A DNA stretch of 60,000 nt from Owenia fusiformis (GCA_903813345.2 CAIIXF020000010.1:36075425-36135424); one strand, 5' to 3'. Counted from the first letter of the stretch, positions 44,001 through 53,550 are shown. The notes: generated by a model from the letters alone, not told the origin. Program-made: numbers and translations.

Positions 44001-47000
44001 GAAATTATTCACTTTGTTTAAAACAAGAGGTAAAATTTAAAGAGATACATACATGCTTTACAATAGAAACAGGTTATACTCTTTGCGGGGATCTCATTAA
44101 AGCATGGACAATGCACCCAAATGAAATCTTTATCATCAAAATTGTAGAAATTCAATTTATCTCCCACATGCAGAAAAAACTTAGGAAGCACTGCTTTGTA
44201 ATTACTAATACATATTCAAACATGCCAAGTGTGCATTTAATTTTTGATAAATGCACTGACTGAGCAGTACTATTCTTTAAAAAGGGGTTACAGCATATCA
44301 CCAGCATATCAATGCAATGATTTTCCAACTAAGTTTTCATAATTGTTCTGCATCAAATTATTAATTAATTTCCTATAATATTTTGACAAACTCTTCTCAA
44401 AAGTTTCCAAACGAATTTCTTCAAAGACAACAATTGTAGATGTAAATGGTGAACTGTTCTACTTCATCATTGCCAGAGCCATGTTTGAATAGCAATAAAG
44501 AATCTTGTATCATTCTATATTGGAAATATAAAAGCATTTGTGTATGTACTAACCCATACATGATTCTTTATTCCTTAAATATATATCATTTTCAGATTCC
44601 AAAGGGGAAGCATTTGAAAATGTTGGGCCAACATTTATGATGTGTCAGATAGTGGCTTGTCTTGAAATTGTACATGTGTTGACTGGGGTAGTTAAAGGAG
44701 CTTTATTACCAACAATTGCCCAGGTAGGTACATTATGCATTGATCTCTAAAAAAGCTCATAAATTGGTACTTAGAGCTTGTTATGTCACCACAAGTACCG
44801 ACATATTGTTATAGTCTCCAACCTTTTTGTGGACAGTGTTCGGCGGTCAGAGTTTGGCATTTGGCAGTCAGTATCTGAAACAAATGGTAGCATTTTGACA
44901 TCTGTTTAATCTGAACGCCTCTGGGACTGGCCAAAAGTGTTCAGATGGGCAGGTGTTCATTTTTTAAGGATTTTTTAATGTTGAAATCTATGGCAAATTA
45001 AGAAAACAGAATATAAAATAAAAGTGTTAACTTGTTTATGTTTACAATTTTGAATGAAAGAATATTGTACAGTTTCTTAGCGTCTTCTATAACTGATTAA
45101 TGTCACGTTATATTACCAGGTATTTGGCAGATTCCTCATCCTGGTATTGATCGCATCTGAAGACAGAATCAGCGATCGCTACGTCGTCTGGTATTTATTC
45201 CTCACTTGGAGCGGCATTGAGCTCGTCAGGTAGAAATATTTCTGAATTTCGACCAGCCAATGTGTTGGAAGATTAATTTTTATTTGCAGAGTTGGTACCC
45301 CGGACAGTTTCAATGATGCAGTTGTGTTTTTACTCTAGAATGACAAGGAAACAATAATTTTGAATGAAACTTTGTACATAAAAACCTTCTATTATGAAAT
45401 CTCATTTGTTTCATTTTATTCTCATTGGTATTGATACAAGGGGTCTTTTGGTCACACAACCAAACCAAAAACAAATTCTTTTGAGTGCTTTTTACTGTTA
45501 AAAGTAAACTTATCATTCAAAATCATGCAAGATTATTCCATCATTTTGAATATTGAACATTTTTTTTCAATTGCTCGGTGTACCAATATAATCACTAATT
45601 TCTTACGAATAAAATTTTTCAGGTATAAAAAAAACTGAATATTTTTCAGGTATCCATTTTATATGTTGAGCAGTATTAAACAAGAGATCTACCTAATCAC
45701 ATGGCTAAGATATACTTTATGGATACCCCTCTATCCATTGGGCTTTATTTTAGAAGGTACGTACTGACACTTGAATAGGCTTATTCACTGACAATGTTCT
45801 CGTGCCTGTATTATGAACAAATTGAGTGAGGGGGTGTAGGATTTCTGCTAGAAAATTGTTGGAATGCTGCTAATTGCGCATGCTTGACTGTTGCTTATTT
45901 AGTGTTTTTTATAAGTAAACTTTCTGATGAAAAAATAAATCTTGCAGATTTGTTGAATTATCTAGCAGAAATGGTACAGTCCCCTCCACTCATTTTGTCC
46001 AATTTGCTGGCACTGTTTCAGTGGTAAAATTGAATCTGGGCCAAAGACAAATATTCTAATTAGTATGTTTATCTCAAATAAAAATATAGTTGGGACCAAT
46101 TGGAAAAAATGTAAATAGTAAATTAATTGCCTTTTAAAAGTGAAGAGTAGAAAAATTTAATTTGGAACTTGCTTAAATCTACACTTCCCTCAATAAGTTT
46201 GCCAAACTAACTAGTAAATAAAATTTTCAAAGTTGATAAACAATTTTTAAACCACATTTCTAGGTGTAGTTTTACATGTAGATTTTACATATGACATCAC
46301 TTTGACTGAATTTTGAATATTCAATAATGTAAATCAAGATTATTTCTACTTGCATCTATACTAAAAATTTAAGAAATAATAACACTACTTTGATTTATTT
46401 GTTTTCAGGATTTGTGTTAATATTAGCAGTACCATTCTTTGACCAGACTGGAAAATTCTCCATCACTCTACCAAATGCTGCAAATTTTGCATTTCATTTC
46501 CCGATGTTCTTAATTTTCTACATGATCATATTTATGCCAGGTAATTTTATTGAATGATTTTTTCAATTTTTATTAAAATGAATAACTAATTTAATAGATA
46601 AATACATGACATGTACTGTTTCAACACAATTAAATGTCGCTTTGGCTCCTGTCCTGATGTATGAAATGCTACTACCACTCCTGTCCTGTTGTATCAAATG
46701 CTACTTCGGCTCCTGTACTGATGCATCAAATGCTACTACGAATCTTGTCCTGTTGTATCATATGCTACTTCGGCTCCTGTCCTGTTGTATCAAATGCTAC
46801 TTCGGCTCCTGTCCTGTTGTATTAATTGTAACTTCAGCTCTTGTCTTGATGTATCAAATGTTACTTCAGCTCCTGTCCTGATGTATTAATTGTAACTTCA
46901 GCTCCTGTCCTGATGTATCAAATGCTACTTCGGCTCCTGTCCTGATATATTAATTGTAACTTCAGCTCCTGTCCTGATGTATCAAATGTTGCTTCGGCTC

Positions 47001-47144
47001 CTGTCCTGATGTATTAAACATTCTGTTTCAGGTGCCTATATGCTGTTATCATACATGTACAAAGCAAGAAGAAAGAAATTGCACCCGGAAAGAATGAACA
47101 ACGAAACAACACCAAAAACAAAAAATATGAAAAAAGTACTTTAA
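31955..47144 (+). CDS. HACD3: Very-long-chain (3R)-3-hydroxyacyl-CoA dehydratase 3 (HACD3)
   Basis: Ten exons: 31955-32038, 38524-38646, 40339-40515, 42892-42952, 43756-43866, 44596-44723, 45120-45229, 45650-45756, 46409-46540 and 47032-47144. All are GT-AG, phases join, giving 381 residues against about 362 in human. Exons 1-3 encode an N-terminal CS (p23-like) domain (VYWGQNKETITLKIDL to WPRLTVSQKKPAWLKIDFD), typical of HACD3 within the family. An acidic Ser/Asp/Glu linker follows, then about six membrane segments (for example GYLFIYNMFQFIGFSLIFV). Family motifs include LRYTLWIPLYPLG. Tyr293 and Glu300, spaced seven apart as the catalytic pair of yeast Phs1, are present. The C-terminus is Lys/Arg-rich. 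The enzyme catalyses the third step of fatty-acid elongation in the ER. Intron 1 carries an LTR retrotransposon. Confidence 0.93.
32092..33003 (+). repeat. 5' LTR (912 bp)
   Basis: Begins TG and ends CA. TATAAAAAG at 32406-32414 is a possible promoter TATA box. A degenerate tandem block of TTTGTGGATTATCATCAAAC units lies at about 32630-32760. No difference from the 3' LTR was noticed. Confidence 0.95.
33009..33026 (+). other. Primer binding site, tRNA-Pro type
   Basis: TGGGGGCTCGTCCGGGAT, 5 bases after the LTR end, is the sequence known to pair with the 3' end of tRNA-Pro as in gammaretroviruses. Confidence 0.88.
33116..34852 (+). CDS. Gag-protease polyprotein of the Ty3/gypsy element
   Basis: 578 codons, intact. 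Residues about 15-60 look like a SAP-type helix-extension-helix (KKTELLAIAKHVGLSVKSS). Residues about 70-145 are a highly charged Glu/Arg/Lys coiled coil. Residues about 155-310 match the retrotransposon Gag (capsid) fold region. A Ser/Asn/Gln-rich linker leads to one CCHC zinc knuckle, CNYCKKPGHLISEC, at 383-396. The protease active site RDTGAS is at 469-474 (Asp470), and LLLGNDLAGG is the usual downstream protease motif. The frame stops just after the protease. The next frame is +1 relative to this one. Confidence 0.92.
   Translation: MSFEVETFLEAPSLEEFDDLKKTELLAIAKHVGLSVKSSYKKDTIKNFVLQYLVAESLLPEQPAQHVEQVDPIKLKELELREKELEIQKEREIRELREKEIEKEIREKELQMQNEREIREQEIELKRLEIEAKSKTDEHATMHQHFENRFDASKFLKFVPKFQEKNVDKYFTHFEKVAQSLDWPKSAWPVMLQSVFIGKASEIFASLSGEVCSDYDLVKNAILKAYELVPEAYRQKFRNAHKQSDQTHVEFAREQEQLFDRWLVSKDVSEEFKKLRELMLIEQFKNCVQYHIRTYLDEHKVETLSQAATLSDDYALTHKGSFIKGNPNFRGYQGNKPSYDTKSNQSSSSNTSHKAKDQSNSSQSSSSKSDQSNSSGPKSNVTCNYCKKPGHLISECYRIKNRREMSGSAHSNGCATVPISRKPIVWDSYTHTEKSTHSDIMEDYKPFMSEGSVSLSSDGTNSKPIKILRDTGASQTLLLEGVLPLSEESFTGTHILMQGIELGFTKVPLHRIHITSELVKGPVIVGVRPQLPVEGVALLLGNDLAGGKVSLDPIVTDQPCSIEDSVQEDSDISCLCCY
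34776..36101 (+). pseudogene. Truncated Pol frame: integrase N-terminal and partial core
   Basis: Overlaps the Gag-protease frame by 77 bases in the +1 frame. It has the post-protease motif PACAVTRAMAKK, a Ser-rich linker, then an HHCC zinc-binding domain (HDSPMAGHLGVTKTYHKI ... CRSCHKC). The integrase core has its first Asp in VLIDCVGP and a second Asp in LISDLQSN, where SDQGSNF-like sequence is normal. The third catalytic residue (Glu) and its region are absent. The sequence runs into RELHMMKRYVERD, which resembles the usual end of the integrase C-terminal region, consistent with an internal deletion. No reverse transcriptase YXDD or RNase H motifs. Confidence 0.85.
36102..36695 (+). other. 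3' non-coding part of the Ty3/gypsy element
   Basis: AT-rich, no open frame. It sits where reverse transcriptase and RNase H would be expected if the Gmr1-like order applied. Confidence 0.6.
36696..36706 (+). other. Polypurine tract
   Basis: AAGGAGGGAGG abuts the 3' LTR and would prime plus-strand DNA synthesis. Confidence 0.9.
36707..37618 (+). repeat. 3' LTR (912 bp)
   Basis: Same length as the 5' LTR and apparently identical over its whole length by eye, implying a very young insertion. Confidence 0.95.
37883..38024. repeat. 142-bp inverted repeat (short foldback element)
   Basis: The arm GCTTATCCCGTGCCAGGACT at the left has its complement at 37998-38024, with one or two mismatches around an 88-bp loop. 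The arms are GC-rich for this region. Confidence 0.8.
38524..38646 (+). CDS. HACD3: HACD3 exon 2: CS domain
   Basis: 41 codons (PREDEVDLTEEHLKLELDG to LPVDPE), with acceptor TTTTCCAG and donor GTAAGT. It continues the beta-sandwich of the CS domain. Confidence 0.92.
38795..38850 (+). repeat. Interspersed repeat family 2, fragment
   Basis: GTGTCTGTAACAAATGGCAG followed by GTGGTGACATTTTGCAT matches the 3' part of the family. Confidence 0.75.
39381..39542 (-). repeat. Interspersed repeat family 1
   Basis: Copy from CATGTTTTAAAACATGAAAT to CATAATCAGACATT, with AGCAAGGAATAAAGTAAACG inside. Confidence 0.78.
40110..40305 (+). repeat. C-rich interspersed repeat, copy B
   Basis: Shares GGCCAAATATTCTTTCAAAA, TTTTGGCCATTTTTGG and TCCTGGCTCCGGGCCTG with the copy at 22905-23110, after a C-run. 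Confidence 0.72.
40339..40515 (+). CDS. HACD3: HACD3 exon 3: CS domain end and acidic linker
   Basis: 59 codons, including WPRLTVSQKKPAWLKIDFD and the acidic DSESSSDDSENPE. Confidence 0.93.
40821..40960. repeat. 140-bp foldback element
   Basis: Arms contain AATATTTAATTCTAT, GTGAATACCTGT, TTTCACAAG and GATATTCC with complements in reverse order around a CCCTTCGGGC hairpin loop. Confidence 0.78.
41101..42824. mobile_element. 1724-bp hAT-like non-autonomous element
   Basis: Ends CAGTGTTCGCG and, on the other strand, CAGTGTTCGCG; flanked by AATATG (41095-41100 and 42825-42830), a 6-bp duplication. The interior holds a palindrome TAGACTCCAGATT / CTGGAGTCTA near 41480-41510 whose sequence recurs near 42245, and a CCTT/CTAT microsatellite at about 42025-42140, suggesting a nested insertion. 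No transposase frame. Confidence 0.75.
42892..42952 (+). CDS. HACD3: HACD3 exon 4: linker
   Basis: 61 bases encoding DFEKEMMAKLGKDITDTKTS. The short exon is supported by its splice sites and by phase agreement with exons 3 and 5. Confidence 0.87.
43160..43740 (+). repeat. 32-bp minisatellite at the 3' end of HACD3 intron 4
   Basis: About 18 units; CCTGATG starts at 43220 and 43252, a 32-bp period. Each unit has CTGATGTATCAACTTTTACT followed by TCAG, that is a branchpoint-like word, a pyrimidine tract and an AG. The last unit runs straight into the true acceptor of exon 5 (CTGATGTATTTTTATATTTA then CAG). Confidence 0.93.
43756..43866 (+). CDS. HACD3: HACD3 exon 5: first membrane segment
   Basis: 111 bases encoding KLGYLFIYNMFQFIGFSLIF and VKLQYKYWKDGE. 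Its acceptor directly follows the intron 4 minisatellite. Confidence 0.93.
44596..44723 (+). CDS. HACD3: HACD3 exon 6
   Basis: 128 bases encoding FENVGPTFMMCQIVACLEIV and GVVKGALLPTIAQ, matching the second membrane segment. Confidence 0.93.
44770..44975 (+). repeat. Interspersed repeat family 2 plus a pogo-like fragment
   Basis: ATTGTTATAGTCTCCAACCT, TTGTGGACAGTGTTCGGC and AACAAATGGTAG match family 2. CTGAACGCCTC and GTTCAGATGGGCAGGTGTTC match the pogo-like MITE interior. Confidence 0.68.
45120..45229 (+). CDS. HACD3: HACD3 exon 7
   Basis: 110 bases encoding VFGRFLILVLIASEDRIS and WYLFLTWSGIELVR. Confidence 0.93.
45650..45756 (+). CDS. HACD3: HACD3 exon 8: catalytic Tyr/Glu
   Basis: 107 bases encoding YPFYMLSSIKQE and LRYTLWIPLYPLGFILE. 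It contains both presumed catalytic residues, Tyr293 and Glu300. Confidence 0.94.
46409..46540 (+). CDS. HACD3: HACD3 exon 9
   Basis: 132 bases encoding FVLILAVPFFDQTGKFSITL and FPMFLIFYMIIFMP, the last membrane segments. Confidence 0.93.
46612..47013 (+). repeat. 32-bp minisatellite at the 3' end of HACD3 intron 9
   Basis: About 12 units of a diverged form of the intron 4 repeat (CTGTCCTGATGTATCAAATG, CTACTTCGGCTC). The last unit merges with the exon 10 acceptor (CCTGATGTATTAAACATTCT, then GTTTCAG). Confidence 0.92.
47032..47144 (+). CDS. HACD3: HACD3 exon 10: basic C-terminus and stop
   Basis: Encodes AYMLLSYMYKARRKKLHPER, a Lys-rich tail and TAA. A lysine-rich end resembles ER-retention tails of the family. 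Confidence 0.92.
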
Positions 47145-47975
47145 CATGATCTCTAATAGACATCTCTGGAAATATTGTTTCACTATGATTTGATTTTCAC
47201 TCAGAGACAATTCAGAGTGAAAAAAGAGGAATTTCCCAACATGCAAGCACATATATTGTTTCTGAAATCTAAGTAATTATAGCAAATGGTACAGGGGTAT
47301 CAGGGAATCTAAACATTGGATGATTTGAATGAAATTAAGCAATTGTGAGATCTCGATTCTGTGTTTTACTTTGCATCTTCTCCCATAATGGGAAAGCCCA
47401 GAATCCGTACCTCCTTCTTCCCCTGCTATAACCAATCACATGATCTAATTATGGGGTAAAAAGAAAGAATATATTCTGGATTTTGAAGCTCTGTGATCGG
47501 AGGATGGGGAAAACCCAGTGATAGAATATTTAATTAAGTTGGTTTGTACGATGTGATAATTGTATACATGTAGTGAAGAAACACTCTTGAGTTCAGGTGA
47601 AAGATTAATGTCTATCAAATGATATCTCCAAGCTTGGTATGGCTTGACTGGCTTCTGCTAACCTTCATAATGAAACAAAACAAAGAATGAATGTTACGAG
47701 ATAATATTTCAAATAATCATTGTTGTAGTTCTCTCAAAATACTTTCCACATAGAAATTATATTACTGGACAGCAGAGAGCAGAATTTGATGTCTCTGTAA
47801 TTTCATAACCTCCTTTAAGAATTTTGAATGTATCTAATTTTAGACAATTGCATGTTTATTTGTCAATCATGAAGAAAAGTAATGTAATTGTGTCGTAATT
47901 TTGTGTCAGTTTAATTTATTAATATATGACCATGAATGTTTTGTGCAATGAAGTACAAATATAGTTTCAATTCTG

Positions 47976-47981
47976 AATAAA
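47976..47981 (+). terminator. Poly(A) signal AATAAA of HACD3
   Basis: First canonical AATAAA found in the 3' flank, about 830 bp past the stop codon. It implies a long 3' UTR. Confidence 0.6.
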
Positions 47982-48140
47982 AGATGGCGAAATAATTAAC
48001 TTAATTTATGCATGTGGTTTCAATGTTCCAGTTTTGAAATAAAATGGTTATTTTATAGATATGCCATACATTTTTATAATTGAAAATGCTAATTTAATGC
48101 GTAAGATATGATTACTGAAATACTATTGTAGTCATACTCT

Positions 48141-48285
48141 CAAACAAGAAAAATATCAGTCAAGAGAAATCTGCAAGGAATAAAGTAAACAGGCATGTAG
48201 TCAACATCTCAACTGAAATTTCAGAAAATCATACACTTCATTTGAGCTTTTGAGAGAAATAAGAGGAATTTACAAGGAATAAAGA
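48141..48285 (-). repeat. Interspersed repeat family 1, diverged
   Basis: AATCTGCAAGGAATAAAGTA and AACAGGCATGTAGTCAACAT match the family core; the ends are degraded. Confidence 0.68.
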
Positions 48286-48300
48286 TAGCAATTAAACATG

Positions 48301-49199
48301 TACAGTAGAATCTGTATATCTGAACACCTGGCTAATCCGAACACCTCCCAATCTGAACACTTTTTTCAGTCCCATTTTTTCCTCCCATTGGTTCCCATGC
48401 TAAAAAAAACTTGAAATGTGAGCACCTCTCAAATTGAACAGTGAACAGTCATATTTGAAAAATTTCAGTCATATTTGAAAAATTTCACATGTTTCATACA
48501 AAATTGCTCAAATATTGTTATGATATCAAAACTTTGGGAAAAAAACTTGAATGGTCTTGATTATAATACTCACGCGGTACAAACTTCGACCGTTAATTTG
48601 AATTTTTGACCTACCGGATGTTTGAAAATCAAGGATTACGAGTCTCGTACTGCACCATTTTTTCTTCAAACTTGTTCCATTCAAAGCATAACAAAAATCC
48701 CTTTCTGTTGGTACATTATTCTCTTAAAGAGAGTCCCTACTTCTAGCGGCATTTTGGTCCCCAGCTGTAAGAAGGCCTTCTAACAGCTGGGGACCAAAAT
48801 GCTGCTAGAACGAGGGACTCTTTACAATAAAGTAATGCACCGACAGAAAGGCAATTTTGTTTTGCTTTTAATGGTATACGTTTGAAGAAAAACGGTGTAG
48901 TATGAGACTCGCAATCCTTGATTTTCGAGCATCTGGTAGGTCAAAAATTCAAATTAACGGTCGAAGTTTGTACCGCGTGATACTGGCTTTTCAGCATGAC
49001 TAGATTCATTTGAATTGAATTTTCAAATTTCTGAAATGCAATAAAGCTATGTGGTCAAATGAACTATAAATATGTACCGAGAATGTGTTCACATTTCTTC
49101 AGAATCTGGAATCTTGCGACTGTAAAAACCTAGAAATGTGAACACCTAATCTGAACGCTTTTAAGCAATGGCATTCAGATTAGACAAGTTTTACTGTAG
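48301..49199. mobile_element. pogo/Tigger-like MITE interrupted by a palindrome
   Basis: The left end ACAGTAGAATCTGTATATCT and right-end complement CTACAGTAAAACTTGTCTAA are inverted, with GAACACC/GAACGC words inside each end. It is split by the palindromic element at 48571-48979; without that insert it would be about 490 bp. Confidence 0.7.
48571..48979. mobile_element. 409-bp near-perfect palindromic element, 5-bp target duplication
   Basis: Arms of about 200 bp start CACGCGGTACAAACTTCGAC and meet at AGAAGGCCTTCT. The flanks are ATACT on both sides. A CAC start and a 5-bp duplication are compatible with Transib-type mobilisation, but that is a weak guess. Confidence 0.82.
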
Positions 49200-49200
49200 T

Positions 49201-49391
49201 TCAAACTCCAAATTGTAAAGAAATGCAAAAAAACCTGACCCTTCATTCAAAGATTAGGGAGAAATTAGAGAAATCAGCAAGCCATGAAGCATACGCTGAA
49301 AGACTCTAGATTGTATAAAAATAGCAAAAAGAGGCATTTATATTTTACAGAGAAATGGACTGGAATAAAGCATGAGTAAATTGACATTTTT
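49201..49391 (-). repeat. Interspersed repeat family 1, diverged
   Basis: Words AAATTGTAAAGAAATGCAAA, CCTTCATTCAAAG and AAAGCATGAGTA in family order, with a second partial module inside. Confidence 0.65.
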
Positions 49392-49542
49392 TTCAAAATG
49401 CTTGAATATCAGACCCTTCAAAATGTAGGTAGAAAATAATGGTGTGAACTTAGAATTAGCAGAATGGCCTTACAATTGAGTGTATTTGTCTAAGATTAAG
49501 ACTTATACAGATTCTCTTGGACTAAATAACCATTGTACAAAA

Positions 49543-49710
49543 TGTCCGTCTGCTCATGCTTATTTCACTCAATTTCTCTCTAAAATTTGAATAAAGTGTC
49601 TGATTTTTTTGCATTTCCATACAATTTAGAGTGTTAACTACATGTCTGTTTACTTTATTCCTTGCTAATTCCTCTCTTTTCTACTTTAATTAACCTTTTA
49701 AAACATGACC
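49543..49710 (+). repeat. Interspersed repeat family 1, reference-like copy
   Basis: Full-looking copy from GTCCGTCTGCTCATGCTTAT to TTTTAAAACATGACC. I used it to define the plus orientation of the family. Confidence 0.87.
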
Positions 49711-49976
49711 ATTTTAGTTGGGAGCAAAGGTTTGATAAGGTTAACATGCTAAATCTTACAACAGATTTAATTTTGATCGGAAAATAAATGTCAGTCCTCA
49801 GCGAGAGTTCGAAAATATTGTCGCTCAGTGCAGTGTATGTTGAACATTTTGTCAATTTTGGAAACATAAGTTTTTTGTATGATAAACTTTTTACCAAAAT
49901 TTCCAAATTCTGTGTGATTTTGCTCCCTAGAAATCGACAACAGTGATTGACTTACCACCATTATTACAAAAATAGT

Positions 49977-50035
49977 TATCTGTTCATGCTTATTTCACTC
50001 TATTTCTCTATAAAATTTAAGAAATAAAGTTTCGG
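49977..50035 (+). repeat. Interspersed repeat family 1, 5' fragment
   Basis: ATCTGTTCATGCTTATTTCA followed by CTCTATTTCTCTATAAAATT matches the first third of the family. Confidence 0.65.
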
Positions 50036-50250
50036 GCATTTTTGAATGTTTGGTGAGTGTTTTATTTTTGTGCATCTTTTTAATTTTTGCAAGGCCCAGT
50101 TCATTTCTTTATGCTTGAAATTTTGATCATTGAATTCTTTTGAATGAGTTCCTAATAAGAAATTCTAGGTCAAGTCTACACGGTCATTGTTAGACATTCT
50201 GGTCAATATTATCAGGTAAGTGCAGTGCCATAGTATATTTGCCATGACGG

Positions 50251-50412
50251 GCATGTTTTGAAATGCGAAATAGAGTTGAAATTAGTGGAATTAGCAAGGA
50301 ATAAAGTAAACAGGCATGTAGTCAACACTCTAAATCGTATAGAAATGCAAGAAAATCAGACACTTCATTCAAATTTTAGAGAGAAATGGAGTGAAATAAA
50401 TATGAGGAGATT
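50251..50412 (-). repeat. Interspersed repeat family 1
   Basis: Near-full copy from GCATGTTTTGAAATGCGAAA to AAATATGAGGAGATTG. Confidence 0.82.
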
Positions 50413-51425
50413 GATTTTCTTGACATTTTCAGATGTTTTGCATGTTGAAAGAAATGGTAAGTTTATATTTTCAGAATTGTTATTTTGCTACATTTGGCTT
50501 GAATTGATTGTGTTTAATAGCTTCATACAATGTGTATTTACATAGTAATTATTTTGATACAGAAGGGCTTGATGTAGGACTGCATATGTAATGCATTCAC
50601 ACACACTTTAGAATCTAAACCATCATTCTGGCAAAATACAAAATGAATCATCCTAAATTTTAAAAAAACTTCTTGCCTAGTGAATGGTAGGAAAAGGTTG
50701 ATTGGGTGGTTCACTTGAGTTAGCTCACATTAAAGTCAGTGGGATTTGTTCCAAGAAAATATGTCCACAAGATAATGTTTACACATTTTTAATGACATTT
50801 TTACTGTTTTTGTAGATGTGTTGAGCAGAAACCTTAAATAAAGTACAGGATAAAAAGGTAATAAAATGAAATAAAGTACAGCGGTAAAGTAGTTGTTACC
50901 TTTTTAGGAATAATAGATAGTGGTTTCACCTGTTCTCCATGTAATTTGAAACAATTTTTTTCAAGCAAACATATATAAAAATCTGGGTTATTTTAGACCA
51001 CATTGTTTTAATGTTTCTCATACATGTTTCCCAAAAAAATATGTTTACATAAAAGAATGTTTCACATAAAAGAAGCAGAATTAAAGTCATAAATACAAAG
51101 TATCCTATTTCCCAAAACTGCTTATTATGGGGTTTTATTCAACTTATCATTAAACTCTTGCATTTGATTGGTTGATTTAACCATGCTAAGCATTTTGGGA
51201 AATGACATCCCTTTCAACTTTGATGCACACATTTTATCATTTTTTGTTTGCACTTTCAATGATGGGAATTTGGCTGTGATTCCATATGGCCAGGAGTGAA
51301 GGATGTTACTTCTTGATTTAGCATCATGATGTCCAATTCGAGATGTGACTAACTCTGTGGAAAATATCACTATCTAGATGTGTATGTACCTACTGGGTGA
51401 CTTTGGATAGGTAAGATTAAGAACT
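50413..51425. other. Intergenic, nothing recognised
   Basis: AT-rich sequence. An 81-codon minus-strand frame at 51125-51370 has no recognisable domain, and I do not call it. Confidence 0.5.
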
Positions 51426-51429
51426 CTTT

Positions 51430-51570
51430 GTTTTTATGTCACCACCAAAAGTGACATTGTTGAAAAGTCTCTTTTTTAGACAGAGTTCAGTGGTTGGTGT
51501 TTGGCGGTCAGTGTCTGTAACAAATGGCAGGTGGTAACATTTTGCATGTTAATGGCTTGTCCATAAATTG
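51430..51570 (+). repeat. Interspersed repeat family 2
   Basis: Complete-looking copy: TGTCACCACCAAAAGTGACA, GACAGAGTTCAGTGGTTGG, GGCGGTCAGTGTCTGTAAC and GGTAACATTTTGCATGTTAA. Confidence 0.78.
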
Positions 51571-52860
51571 ATTGCCAAGTATGATCAGAGATTTAAGTAG
51601 TTTGTAACTAGACTCTGCACGCAGTGTAACCATTATATTATGGAACATTTACCAGTGAAAGTGGAAAGTGGAACATTTAATTTTCAAAAATCAGTCAAAC
51701 AGGGATTTTTTGGCAAGAAACTACAGACCAAATTGATTATTAACAGATAACACTATTAGACATGTAAATATTTAATAGTTTTGATCAGTGATCGTTAAAC
51801 CACAGAACTAAGCTACATTACAGCAGATTTGTAATCTTGTAAAATCTTAAAAGCATTTATTATTGTGTACCTTTAACCTTAGAAGCCTTATAATCCATTT
51901 TACAGCACATTCCATCTCTGAAGAATCATTCATTCTCCACCCTCCCTTATGATATGTTTTATTTATTTGATTGTAATTTTTGTTCAGATTTTGTCAATTT
52001 GGGATTTTGGAGGAGAATGTTCAGAATTTTGTGAAACTTATTGAATTTTTTTAAATGATTTGACCAAAGGAGAAATTTGAATTATATGATAGGGAATGAT
52101 TTGTGATTTCAAGAAACTTAATTCTTTTCATTCGATTAGAGCCATTTCAGGATCGTTAGTATCGGAAAGTTTTTCCCAGAATTCCATTTGACTCCTTTTA
52201 ACCAATCAACGTCGAGAATTCTGTACTGATTGTTCACTTTTGTGTTCTGCAGAGAAGTACTTTTCGGATTAAACATTGGGTGTTTTGCCAATTTAAAATT
52301 CCAATGGAATCTGTGGTTCCATTGCATAATATCTCAGACTTATTTTATGTTCCTAGGAATGAAATTCTTTGGTGTTTATTAATTAAAACATTCATTATCA
52401 TGGAAATTTGAAGAAACATCAGAAATGAATTGTATACACAATATGAAATGAACTCCAAAATATAAAAATAGGTTAGATATTTGAGTTTTATAGAATTATG
52501 AAAAGAAAACTGATGAAATAAGTAAACTTTAAGCAGGGGTTGTTCTTATAATCCCATCCAAAAAAATTGTAATTATGAATATATTCTTTCATGACATGTC
52601 CAACAAATGAAAAAACTGAATCCATAATTTGCAAACTTGAATGTTGTTACACACATATTGTACATATTCTAATCGAACTTCCTAATTTTGGCGATCCTAC
52701 TTCATTTACTTTAAATCGGGCCATAACATTTTTTGTTAGGGCCTTTTCTGGAATGTAGAATGTCTGAGGGAGGGAGAACAAACCAATTTACTTTCATTTG
52801 TGTAGTGTATTAAATGTAATGTAAGGTTAAGTTACATTTAGTTAGAGTGCATCATTGAGT
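51571..52860. other. Intergenic, nothing recognised
   Basis: AT-rich sequence without repeats or coding signals that I can support. Confidence 0.5.
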
Positions 52861-52869
52861 ATTTCAAGT

Positions 52870-53150
52870 TTCATGGCTTGAAATATTGGATATAGGTTGT
52901 ATGACTGGAACGCCATGATAGTTTAATGACTCGAAACATTGGATAAACTTTTTATGACTCGAAACATTGGATATGAGGTTTATGATTTGAAACATTGGCT
53001 ATAAATTTTATCACACGCTTACTTGAAAGTCAATAGTTTTATAACTTGAAACTTTGGATAATAGTAAAATAACACTCTCAGTGAACCATTGGATATTGGT
53101 TTTATGACTGCAGCATTGGATATCATTTTGCACCATTGGATATGATAAGT
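52870..53150. repeat. About 30-bp degenerate minisatellite
   Basis: Repeated CGAAACATTGGATA...TTTTATGACT, seven to nine units with drift. Confidence 0.7.
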
Positions 53151-53169
53151 AGGTATCCCACAATGCTTG

Positions 53170-53460
53170 AAAGATTTTAATACATTATTTGTGTCCCTGT
53201 ATTTCTCTCTGTATTGTTTTCTGCAATGCATTCTACTTTATTTCCTGTATTGCATTCTGCATTGTTTCATGTATTGCATTTTACATTATTTTCAGCATTG
53301 CATTTTGCATTTCATTCTGCATTGTTTCATGCATTGCATTCTTTTTTGGCATTTCATTCTGCATTGTTTCCTGCATTGCATTCTGCATTGTTTCATACAT
53401 TGCATTCTGCATTAATTCCTGCATTGCTTTCTGCATTAGCCCCTGATCTATCTGACATTG
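53170..53460. repeat. GCATT-rich degenerate satellite
   Basis: Repeated CATTCTGCATTGTTTC and CATGTATTGCATT. It gives open frames in several phases, which are spurious. Confidence 0.8.
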
Positions 53461-53481
53461 CATCCTACATATTTGTTCATA

Positions 53482-53550
53482 TCTGTTTACTCTATTCCTT
53501 TCTTATTCCACCCTTTTTCGCCTCTATTTTGCATTTCAAAAATGACCCAA
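53482..53550 (+). repeat. Interspersed repeat family 1, 3' fragment
   Basis: CTGTTTACTCTATTCCTTTC to GCATTTCAAAAATGACCC matches the end of the family. Confidence 0.7.

Larger units (their letters stand above)
47145..48297. other. HACD3 3' UTR and flank
   Basis: No further coding. It holds the poly(A) signal at 47976 and a family-1 copy at about 48141-48285. Confidence 0.6.
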
